The notes under the pieces were generated by a model that did no database searches, had not been told where the DNA came from, and was given only the letters and a program-made list of their open reading frames with translations. Below, in pieces: positions 1 to 6,005 of a stretch of DNA of 6,005 nt. Both the position numbers and the translations under genes were made by a program. Source of the DNA: Acidobacteriaceae bacterium (lineage in GTDB: Bacteria; Acidobacteriota; Terriglobia; Terriglobales; Acidobacteriaceae); NCBI GenBank assembly GCA_003162495.1, contig PMOF01000110.1, positions 1 through 6,005 of the forward strand, read 5' to 3'. Each line of letters opens with the position of its first letter. The first letter of the stretch is position 1.

Positions 1-728
1 GCCGCCTCTTCCCGGCCCGTGCCGGCGATGGTCAAATCGGCCTCAGGGAATCGCTCGCGCACCACCGCCAGCGACTGCAGCAGCAGATCGAAGCCTTTTT
101 CCCTTGAGAGCCTGCCAATGGCCAGCAAATGGGGCCCCGGACCGCATGGATTCAGTCCCGCGCCCTGCTTCGGTGTCTCTTGAATCGCGCCGCGAATCGC
201 ATCGATATCCACCGGGTTGGGCAATACGGCCAGCCGCGTCTCCGCAACCCTCACCTGCCCGGCCAGGTCCTTCGCCATCGCTCTGGTCTGGCAGATTACG
301 CGGTCGGCATGGCGGTAGAGAAGGCGATACAGCAAGCGGGTCGATTTTGGCAGGCCTCCAAACGCCAATGCGGCGGACACGGTCCCGTTCTGCCGCACCA
401 GCACGCGCGTCCCTCGCGGAAACAACGGCCGCAGCAGCAGCACCAGAAAGTTCAGGTGCGCCATCCCGGACAGAATTACGTCCGGCTTGAGCTGTCGAAC
501 CAGCCGCAGCAACCGGAAGGCTCCAGTGCGCACCCTGCGCGCTCCCAGTGCGTGAACATGCAACTCCGCCGGAGCTTGCCCCATGCCCGCGTCTGCCTGT
601 GTGATGAGTCCCAGGTGCACATCGTATTTTGCTCGGCTCAGGCCACTGGCCAGCAGAGCCGTTACCTGCTCCGCGCCGCCGCCGCCAAGATGGGTAATCA
701 ACAGCAATACTTTCGAGCGCTGAGGCAT
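1..728 (-). CDS. GT4-type glycosyltransferase, N-terminal part (3' end beyond window)
   Basis: Probable retaining GT-B fold glycosyltransferase that transfers a sugar from a nucleotide-sugar donor at the cytoplasmic face of the membrane during surface polysaccharide or glycolipid synthesis; donor and acceptor cannot be told. The frame is open for 242 codons from the ATG at 728 and runs off the left edge. The N-terminus reads KVLLLITHLGGGGAEQV (residues 6-22), the first beta strand and glycine-rich loop typical of this family. RQNG follows at 112-115, then VLPNPVDIDAI (168-178), which resembles the interdomain linker, then AIGRLSREKG (203-212), the conserved GR...KG donor phosphate-binding motif that opens the C-terminal domain. 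The EX7E motif must lie outside the window. An in-frame ATG at 764 directly follows a stop codon and would add 12 residues (MNSYILWALGTS), but 728 places the first beta strand at the usual distance. Neither start has a clear Shine-Dalgarno. Divergent from the next transferase. Confidence 0.85.
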   Translation of the reverse strand, partial: MPQRSKVLLLITHLGGGGAEQVTALLASGLSRAKYDVHLGLITQADAGMGQAPAELHVHALGARRVRTGAFRLLRLVRQLKPDVILSGMAHLNFLVLLLRPLFPRGTRVLVRQNGTVSAALAFGGLPKSTRLLYRLLYRHADRVICQTRAMAKDLAGQVRVAETRLAVLPNPVDIDAIRGAIQETPKQGAGLNPCGPGPHLLAIGRLSREKGFDLLLQSLAVVRERFPEADLTIAGTGREEA

Positions 729-889
729 GGATGTACCGAGAGCCCAAAGAATATAAGAATTCATTTAGAAAAATAGAGCTTTACTGCTCACACTTCGACC
801 AGGACCGGATGATAAGGTTTTTCTAAATTTTGCGCTAATTCCTCCCTCAGAGATGCGTCCAGCGAGTCCTCAAATTGCAAGAACGTTCC
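729..889. promoter_or_regulatory. Divergent intergenic spacer with presumed back-to-back promoters
   Basis: This 161-bp spacer lies between two divergently oriented glycosyltransferase genes, so it must hold transcription and translation start signals for both unless one is read from elsewhere. Its centre (about 750-840) is clearly more AT-rich than the flanking coding DNA. I could not find a convincing pair of -35 and -10 boxes on either strand. TATATT on the minus strand (755-750) is an isolated -10-like hexamer with no good -35 partner. The call rests on gene arrangement and base composition only. Confidence 0.4.
763..828. repeat. Perfect 11-bp inverted repeat, 44-bp spacing
   Basis: The left arm ATTTAGAAAAA (763-773) and the right arm TTTTTCTAAAT (818-828) are exact reverse complements; pairing stops at both ends of each arm. 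They sit within the divergent spacer, and the left arm overlaps the possible upstream ATG of the minus-strand transferase. The arms could be paired operator half-sites for a regulator acting on both genes. The spacing is long for a simple hairpin and the arms are A/T-rich, so chance is possible. Confidence 0.45.
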
Positions 890-2137
890 ATGCTGGGCGT
901 CAAATCCCGTCAAAATGCCGCCGGTCCACAGGCCCATGGAGCGTCGCGCCACATTGTGGTGGGCGTCACCAGCCCCCAGACGTGCCTGAATCTAACCGGG
1001 CGCCTGAGATGTTTGCGCGAGCAGGGCTTTCGCGTCACCCTGGTTTCCAGCCCAGGCGAGTTGCTTCGCCATACAGCGGCCATCCAGGGAGTGGAAGCCG
1101 TTGCCATCCCCATGACGCGGCAGATCGCGCCCATCGCAGATTTTGTATCGTTGCTGCGGCTGTGGAAGCTGCTGCGAAGGCTCAAGCCCGATCTGACTGA
1201 ATTCAGCACTCCCAAGGCGGGCCTGCTGGGCACTCTGGCCGCCCTGCTTGCCGGTGTGCCCCTGCGTATTTATATGCTGCGGGGGCTCAAGCTTGAAGCC
1301 TCTGCCGGCTACAAGCGGCGCATCTTGTGGATGGCTGAGCGGTTGGCCTCCGCCTGCGCCCATGTGGTGCTATGCAACAGCGCGAGTCTGCGTGCCGAGG
1401 CGCTGATGCAAGGTGTCGCGCCCGCTGCCAAGTTGCATTTGCTCGGGCTCGGCAGCAGCAACGGAGTCGATGTGGACCGATTTTCGCCGGGGCCGGACCC
1501 GTTGCGGGAGCGACTGGGAATTCCGCGCGCCGACCCTGTCGTCGGATTTGTGGGCCGATTGACGCGCGACAAAGGGCTGCCGGAGTTGATCGAGGCATTC
1601 GAAACCATCCTGAAAGCAGAGCCTGCGGCGCACTTGCTACTGGTCGGCTGGTTTGACGCGTCGGAGGATGCATTGGGCGCCGCTCTGCGCCATCACATCG
1701 AGAGCCATCCGCGCATTCATTGCACCGGATTTGTGAACGATACGGCGCCTTACTACCGCGCGATGGACCTGCTGGTGCTGCCCACCTGGAGAGAGGGATT
1801 TCCCAATGCGGCGCTGGAGGCCGCGGCCAGTGGGATTCCGGTTATCACCACTTTATCGACGGGCTCGCGCGATGCTGTGGTGCCCGAGGTGACCGGGCTG
1901 CTCATTCCGCCGGGCTACCCGGAAGCCATTTCAGAAGCGGTCGTGAAGCTGCTCCGCAATCCGGAGATTCGCCGCCGCATGGGTGAGGCTGGACGGGCCT
2001 GGGTTCTGGAGCACTTTGTGGACCAGCGCGTTCTGGGGCTGACCACTGCGTATTACAAGATGCTGCTCGAGCCTTCGGTTGCAGAATTGGGGCTTGGTTC
2101 CGCTAAGGCCTGGGCTCAGGATCGGCGGGCGCGCTGA
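890..2137 (+). CDS. GT4-type glycosyltransferase, CapM/PglA-like
   Basis: A complete 415-residue GT-B glycosyltransferase, probably adding a sugar to a lipid-linked or surface polysaccharide intermediate in the cytoplasm; the sugar is not identifiable. The N-terminal domain holds HIVVGVTSP (21-29), then [15 protein letters not shown] (104-118), [11 protein letters not shown] (126-136) and [15 protein letters not shown] (158-172), a pattern I associate with the capsular CapM/PglA-like group. The C-terminal domain has [12 protein letters not shown] (218-229) with the donor phosphate-binding R223 and K228, and the EX7E motif [12 protein letters not shown] (301-312) with E302 and E310. Length is normal for the family, and no transmembrane segment or signal peptide is evident. 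I chose the ATG at 890; an in-frame TTG at 875 would add five residues (MQERS), and neither has a strong Shine-Dalgarno. The first 20 residues look unconserved. The tail overlaps the end of nuoN on the opposite strand by 35 bp. Confidence 0.88.
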   Translation: MLGVKSRQNAAGPQAHGASRHIVVGVTSPQTCLNLTGRLRCLREQGFRVTLVSSPGELLRHTAAIQGVEAVAIPMTRQIAPIADFVSLLRLWKLLRRLKPDLTEFSTPKAGLLGTLAALLAGVPLRIYMLRGLKLEASAGYKRRILWMAERLASACAHVVLCNSASLRAEALMQGVAPAAKLHLLGLGSSNGVDVDRFSPGPDPLRERLGIPRADPVVGFVGRLTRDKGLPELIEAFETILKAEPAAHLLLVGWFDASEDALGAALRHHIESHPRIHCTGFVNDTAPYYRAMDLLVLPTWREGFPNAALEAAASGIPVITTLSTGSRDAVVPEVTGLLIPPGYPEAISEAVVKLLRNPEIRRRMGEAGRAWVLEHFVDQRVLGLTTAYYKMLLEPSVAELGLGSAKAWAQDRRAR

Positions 2138-3605
2138 TCTCGACAGGCGCTTGCAGCGTATGGGCGCCGGCCTGGGCTGCGCGCAGCACTTCGCCGGGCA
2201 CGATGCCCAGCACCAGCGTAGCCACGACCGCCAGCAGCAGCGCCGCCCCCACGGCTACGCCCACTTGCGGCGCGCGTACCGCGGCTTCCGGGTTTTTTAC
2301 AGAGCTTCGCCGTGCCGCCGCCAGGGCCAGGCGCAAATAGTAGGCCGCCGCCAATCCTGAATTCAGCAGGCCAATGATGGCCAGCCACACCGCGCCGCCA
2401 CCCACCGCCGCTGAAAACGAATAGAACTTGCCAAAAAATCCGCCGGTGAAGGGAATGCCAACCAGCGAAACCAGAAAAAAGATCAGCAGTCCGCCGAGCA
2501 GCGGAGAGCGGTAGACAAGGCCGCGGTAATCCTCCACCATGGGCAGTTGCTCATCGTACCCGCTCACCAGCGTGATCACGGCAAAGATGCCCACATTCAT
2601 GGCGGCGTAAGCGGCGGCATAAAAACTGGCGGCGGCAATTCCGCTGGTCCCGAGCCCGGCAAAGGCCGCCAGCAGATAGCCGGCGTGCGCAATCGAGGAG
2701 TAGGCAAGCATCCGCTTCACATTCTGTTGGCGCAACGCAGCCAGGTTGCCCACTGTCATCGAGAGCACGGCCACAACCCAGAGCAGCGGCGCCCAGATCG
2801 AGTGCAGCGAGGGAAACATTTCATACGCCACGCGCAGCAGCAGCGCAAAAGCCGCCGCCTTGGGCGCTGTCGAGAGCAGCGCCACCACCGGTGCGGGCGC
2901 GCCTTCGTACACATCCGGCGTCCACACGTGAAAGGGGGCGGCCGACACTTTGAACAAGATGCCGATCAGCATCAGAGCCAGCCCGGCCAGCACAAACAGA
3001 TGATTGGGCGCAGCCTGCGCGAGACGGGCAATCTCGTAAATCTGCGTGGTGCCGGTGGCGCCGAAAATCATCGCAATGCCGTAAAGCAGAAACGCGGTGG
3101 CAAAGGAACCGAGCAGAAAATATTTCAGGGCCGCTTCTGGGCCGCGGCCCGTTTGCTTGCGGTAACCGGCCAGCACGTAGGTGGAGATCGATGAGATTTC
3201 GAGAGCGATAAAGACCACCAGCAACTCGACCGCGCCGGTGAGCAGGCACATGCCCACCGCGCCGAAAACGACAAGCGCGTAATATTCGCCCTGGTGATGG
3301 CTGTCCTCGGGTAGTGTGTCGAGCGAGAGCAGCAGCGCCACCAGCACGATGCCGCAGATGAGCACGTGGAAAAAAATGGTGAAGGCGCTGGTTTCGACCG
3401 TGGACGAAAAGGCCGTGCCTTGCGGCAGCGAAAGCTGCCAAAGGCTGGCCCACAGCGCCAGCGTGGTTCCCATGGCCGCCACCCAACCAAGCGGCCGGCG
3501 CGGAAACCCAGGCGCAAGCGAGGCGTCGATCAGCATCACGGCCACGCCGGTCAGCGTGAGGATGACTTCGGGAAGAATGCGGAAGATGCCGGGAACTGGG
3601 CTCAC
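2103..3605 (-). CDS. nuoN: NADH-quinone oxidoreductase subunit N
   Basis: NuoN is one of three antiporter-like membrane subunits of respiratory complex I, coupling electron transfer from NADH to quinone with proton pumping across the inner membrane. The 500-residue product is full length and hydrophobic throughout, as expected for about 14 transmembrane helices. Visible family landmarks are [14 protein letters not shown] (134-147) with a buried E136, [10 protein letters not shown] (160-169), [20 protein letters not shown] (218-237) with K219, [12 protein letters not shown] (245-256) with K249 in the discontinuous-helix region, [15 protein letters not shown] (296-310), and [12 protein letters not shown] (383-394) with K393. 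These Glu and Lys residues correspond to the proton-path residues known from E. coli NuoN. The start is GTG at 3605, overlapping the nuoM stop as GTGA and preceded by a well-placed GGAGG, which suggests translational coupling. It ends with TAG inside the convergent transferase gene, and is probably the last gene of the operon. Confidence 0.97.
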   Translation of the reverse strand: MSPVPGIFRILPEVILTLTGVAVMLIDASLAPGFPRRPLGWVAAMGTTLALWASLWQLSLPQGTAFSSTVETSAFTIFFHVLICGIVLVALLLSLDTLPEDSHHQGEYYALVVFGAVGMCLLTGAVELLVVFIALEISSISTYVLAGYRKQTGRGPEAALKYFLLGSFATAFLLYGIAMIFGATGTTQIYEIARLAQAAPNHLFVLAGLALMLIGILFKVSAAPFHVWTPDVYEGAPAPVVALLSTAPKAAAFALLLRVAYEMFPSLHSIWAPLLWVVAVLSMTVGNLAALRQQNVKRMLAYSSIAHAGYLLAAFAGLGTSGIAAASFYAAAYAAMNVGIFAVITLVSGYDEQLPMVEDYRGLVYRSPLLGGLLIFFLVSLVGIPFTGGFFGKFYSFSAAVGGGAVWLAIIGLLNSGLAAAYYLRLALAAARRSSVKNPEAAVRAPQVGVAVGAALLLAVVATLVLGIVPGEVLRAAQAGAHTLQAPVEISAPADPEPRP

Positions 3606-5146
3606 CGCTGGCCCTCCCCCTCAGGCGAAGCAAACAACGCCGATTGAGGCCCAACGAATACGGGCAAAACCACTGCGTCCTTCCCCTGCACACTGCGCAC
3701 TCCCTGTTCAATAGCCGGCAGCCAAAGCGAAGGAGCAACGCCCATCACCAGCATCAAAACGGCGAGCGGCCACAGCACCGCTAACCCAGACACGCGCAGA
3801 TCGATCGCGGGCTTGGCCGTTGCCATTTCGCTTTGCGGTCCGTAAAAGATGCGCTGCACCAGCATGAGCATGTAAGCCGCGCCAAGAATCACGCCCATCG
3901 AGGCGGCAACCGTCCAGCCGCGGCTTACGCCGGAAAACGTACTGGAGAGAATCAGGAACTCGCCAACGAAGTTGTTGAGCAAGGGGAGTCCCATCATGGC
4001 AAGCGACGTGATCACGAAGAGCGTGGCCGTGCGTGGCAGCTTGCCGGCCAGGCCACCGTACGCACCGATTTCGCTGGTGGCATAGCGATCGTAGAGAACG
4101 CCGAGCAGCACGAACAGCGCGCCATCCACCACGCCGTGATTCAGAATCTGGTAAATCGCGCCCGCCGAGCCGGTAAACGTAAGCCCGTAAATGCCGAGCA
4201 CAATCAGGCTCAGGTGGCTCAAGGCGGCAAAGGCGAGCAGCCGCCAGAAATCGCGCTGCACCAGCGCCATGCATGCGCCGTAAAGAATGCCGATGACCGC
4301 GAACGCAACCATATACGGAGCCAGAGCGCGAGCCTGCGCGGGGAAAAGTCCCACGTGAAAGCGCAGCATGGAGTAGAGGCCCAGCTTGCCCGCCACGACC
4401 ATGGCCAGCGCCACGGGCGCTTCGCTGAATGTGTCCGCAAGCCAGCCGTGCAGCGGAAAGACCGGCACTTTAACCGCAAAAGCCAGCAGGAACGCGAACG
4501 ACGCCCAGTACAGCGGACCGGCGGGAAACGATCCGTGAGCAATTAGAATTTGCAGCGTGACCAGGTCAAAGCTGCCGGTGAGTGCGTAGAGCCACAGTAT
4601 TGCCACCAGCAGCGGGGCGGACGGAATGAACGTGAACAGGAAAAATTTGAGTGCGGCCCGCGGCCCATCCTTGCGGCCGTACATCGCGATCAAAATGGCC
4701 ATCGGCACCAGCGATAACTCCCAGAAGCCGTAATAGAGCATCAGGTCCAGTGAGATAAACACGCCGAACATCGCCGTCTGCTGAATCAGGAACAACGCAA
4801 AGAAAATTTTGCGCCGTTCTCTGATCGCGTTCCAACTTGCCAGCACGCCCACAGGCGCCAGCAACCCTGTCAGCACCACCAGCCACAGGCTCAGCCCATC
4901 CACGCCCACGTGGTAAAAGATTGCGGGGTTTTCAATCCAGGGTTGATTGATTGCAAATTGAAATCCGCTTTGGCCGAGAACAAAGTGTGCCGGAAGGTGG
5001 AGCGTGAGCCCAAATGTCAGCACGGAAGTCAGCAGGGCGATCCAGTTGGGCAGCTTGCCCCGTTCGGGCGCCAGCGCCGTCAGCGCGGCTCCGGCCAGCG
5101 GCGTCAGCAGGATCAAAGTGAGAATCGAGTTATCGATCGTGTTCAT
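3602..5146 (-). CDS. nuoM: NADH-quinone oxidoreductase subunit M
   Basis: NuoM is the middle antiporter-like proton-pumping subunit of complex I in the inner membrane arm, lying between NuoL and NuoN. The 514-residue product has the usual length and about 14 hydrophobic helices. Landmarks in order are [11 protein letters not shown] (80-90), [13 protein letters not shown] (138-150) with E143 matching the essential Glu of E. coli NuoM (E144), [20 protein letters not shown] (224-243) with the buried K226, [12 protein letters not shown] (252-263) with K254, [11 protein letters not shown] (308-318), [14 protein letters not shown] (336-349) and [10 protein letters not shown] (391-400) with E396 matching E. 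coli E407. The segment between the HGWL motif and K254 looks about three residues shorter than in E. coli NuoM. The ATG at 5146 gives the expected N-terminal helix; it lies 4 bp after the nuoL stop, with only a GAGAGA abutting the start. It ends in a GTGA overlap with nuoN. Confidence 0.97.
   Translation of the reverse strand: MNTIDNSILTLILLTPLAGAALTALAPERGKLPNWIALLTSVLTFGLTLHLPAHFVLGQSGFQFAINQPWIENPAIFYHVGVDGLSLWLVVLTGLLAPVGVLASWNAIRERRKIFFALFLIQQTAMFGVFISLDLMLYYGFWELSLVPMAILIAMYGRKDGPRAALKFFLFTFIPSAPLLVAILWLYALTGSFDLVTLQILIAHGSFPAGPLYWASFAFLLAFAVKVPVFPLHGWLADTFSEAPVALAMVVAGKLGLYSMLRFHVGLFPAQARALAPYMVAFAVIGILYGACMALVQRDFWRLLAFAALSHLSLIVLGIYGLTFTGSAGAIYQILNHGVVDGALFVLLGVLYDRYATSEIGAYGGLAGKLPRTATLFVITSLAMMGLPLLNNFVGEFLILSSTFSGVSRGWTVAASMGVILGAAYMLMLVQRIFYGPQSEMATAKPAIDLRVSGLAVLWPLAVLMLVMGVAPSLWLPAIEQGVRSVQGKDAVVLPVFVGPQSALFASPEGEGQR
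3613..3617 (-). promoter_or_regulatory. Ribosome binding site of nuoN
   Basis: On the minus strand GGAGG, within a longer purine run of G and A, lies 7 nt upstream of the GTG at 3605. It sits inside the final codons of nuoM. It decides the GTG as the nuoN start and indicates that nuoN can be initiated directly as well as by coupling to nuoM termination. Confidence 0.75.
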
Positions 5147-5150
5147 TCTC

Positions 5151-6005
5151 TCAGTGCCCCGCCGCGTTGATGTGAATTCCGAACAGGCTTCCCAGAACCG
5201 CGGACCACGGAATCACAATAAAAAGCAAAACCGCTCCCGCGCCTGCTGCCAGCCACGCCGCATATGAGCGCAGATTGCCCGACTGCCAGCGTTGCAAAAC
5301 CGCTCCTGAAAATGTGGCCGTGCCTCCGAGCAGCCACACCGCGCCGCCCAGCACCGCCTTCTCCACCACCCAGCCCAGCACGTAAGTCGAGATAGCGAAC
5401 AGTGGCTTGACCACCGTCGCGCTGTAAAACTCATCGACGTAGTACTTATTGCGCAGCAGTTTGTAACTCGCCGGCATGGCCGCGGCCAGTTGCGCGGGAC
5501 GGTCGGGCTTTTGCTGATAGAGAAGATGGGCCACAAACCAGCCCAGCAACGCCACCGCTACGGCTACGATGCTCAGCATCAATTCAAGGTGCGCACTGCC
5601 GGCATCTGTTGCCCGCGCGCCCACGGATGGCGCCAGGAATGCGGCGAAGCGCTCAATCCCGATCCACCCGCCGCCAATCGAGAGTAGCGCCAGAATCACC
5701 AGCGGCCCCAGCATCGACGCTGGGCTTTCATGTGGGTGAACATGCGGGTCGCGCGGCTTGCCCAGGAAGGCCAGATACCAGAGCCTGAACATGTAAAACG
5801 AGGTCAGCAGCGCAGTCACCAGGCCCACGAACCACAAAACTTTGCCTTGGGTTCCCTGCAAAAAAGCGGCGTAGAGAATCGCGTCCTTCGAAAAAAATCC
5901 GGCGAAAGGGAAGAATCCCGCGATGGCCAAAACTCCCACTGTGGTCACTGCAAACGTCACGGGGAGTTTGTTCCACAGCCCGCCCATTTTGCGCAGGTCC
6001 TGCTC
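5151..6005 (-). CDS. nuoL: NADH-quinone oxidoreductase subunit L, C-terminal part (5' end beyond window)
   Basis: NuoL is the most distal antiporter-like proton-pumping subunit of complex I; its C-terminus forms the long lateral helix that lies along NuoM and NuoN and ends in a final transmembrane helix. Only the last 284 residues are present, about the C-terminal 45% judged from E. coli NuoL (613 aa). The fragment opens with EQDLRKMGGLWNKLPVTF (1-18), the conserved loop following the main antiporter-type helices, then FFPFAGFFSKDAILYAAF (31-48), where K40 and D41 correspond to E. coli K399 and D400. KLLRNKYYVDEFYSATVV (182-199) is a hallmark of the NuoL C-terminal region, leading into the probable lateral helix (about 195-235). 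The last helix is about 248-268, ending in GIHINAAGH. The frame stays open to the right edge. The TGA stop is 4 bp before the nuoM ATG, consistent with one transcript. Confidence 0.97.
   Translation of the reverse strand, partial: EQDLRKMGGLWNKLPVTFAVTTVGVLAIAGFFPFAGFFSKDAILYAAFLQGTQGKVLWFVGLVTALLTSFYMFRLWYLAFLGKPRDPHVHPHESPASMLGPLVILALLSIGGGWIGIERFAAFLAPSVGARATDAGSAHLELMLSIVAVAVALLGWFVAHLLYQQKPDRPAQLAAAMPASYKLLRNKYYVDEFYSATVVKPLFAISTYVLGWVVEKAVLGGAVWLLGGTATFSGAVLQRWQSGNLRSYAAWLAAGAGAVLLFIVIPWSAVLGSLFGIHINAAGH

Noticed and set aside
43..747. 234-codon minus-strand open frame over the first transferase
   Set aside because: Its product is rich in Arg, Gly and Ala with no family motif, whereas the neighbouring frame on the same strand gives clear GT-B motifs. 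It is a frame shadow.
129..776. 215-codon plus-strand open frame opposite the first transferase
   Set aside because: Gln- and Arg-rich translation with no recognisable domain, fully antisense to a well-supported gene; such frames are common in GC-rich DNA.
853..1200. 115-codon plus-strand open frame starting in the spacer with ATG
   Set aside because: It overlaps the N-terminal half of the second transferase in another frame and has no hydrophobic pattern or motif of its own.
2030..2200. Possible intrinsic terminators between the convergent genes
   Set aside because: Small GC palindromes exist (for example CTGCGCGCAG in the nuoN end) but none is followed by a T-tract on the relevant strand.
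2547..3194. 215-codon plus-strand open frame antisense to nuoN
   Set aside because: His-, Gln- and Arg-rich product typical of the antisense of transmembrane helices; nuoN on the other strand is unambiguous.
2821..3738. 305-codon minus-strand open frame spanning the nuoM/nuoN junction
   Set aside because: It is an out-of-frame reading of nuoM and nuoN with an Arg-rich product; both real genes continue through it in their own frames without interruption.
3833..4546. 237-codon plus-strand open frame antisense to nuoM
   Set aside because: Highly charged and His/Gln-rich with no motif, exactly as expected from the complement of hydrophobic codons.

Overview
The window holds five protein genes and no RNA gene, mobile element or CRISPR array that I can support. 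It has two parts: a divergent pair of polysaccharide-type glycosyltransferases (positions 1 to about 2137), and the last three genes of a respiratory complex I operon (2103 to 6005, minus strand). DNA is GC-rich, the genes are tightly packed, and one start is GTG. The lineage is uncertain. The NuoL/M/N sequence style and the neighbouring exopolysaccharide-type transferases would fit an Acidobacteriota-like or other Gram-negative soil bacterium, but this is an impression from memory, not a search result.

Layout. From 728 down to the left edge, on the minus strand, runs the N-terminal 242 codons of a GT-B (GT4-type) glycosyltransferase; its C-terminal half lies outside the window. A short AT-richer spacer (729-889) separates it from a second GT4-type glycosyltransferase on the plus strand (890-2137), complete and resembling the CapM/PglA-like group. 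The spacer carries a perfect 11-bp inverted repeat and must hold the start signals of both genes. The second transferase converges on nuoN, and the two coding regions overlap tail to tail by 35 bp.

From the right edge leftward on the minus strand come nuoL (C-terminal 284 residues only), nuoM (complete, 514 aa) and nuoN (complete, 500 aa). These are the three antiporter-like, proton-pumping membrane subunits of NADH:quinone oxidoreductase, in the canonical L-M-N order. nuoL and nuoM are 4 bp apart; nuoM and nuoN share a 4-bp GTGA stop/start overlap, with a good Shine-Dalgarno sequence for nuoN inside the end of nuoM. nuoN appears to be the last gene of the operon, because the next gene is convergent.

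How they work together. NuoL, M and N form the distal membrane arm that couples NADH oxidation to proton translocation. The two glycosyltransferases probably belong to a cell-surface polysaccharide or glycolipid pathway unrelated to complex I. I see no novel defence or mobile system. The points worth a second look are the convergent overlap, the inverted repeat in the divergent spacer, and a shortened segment in a usually conserved helix of NuoM.
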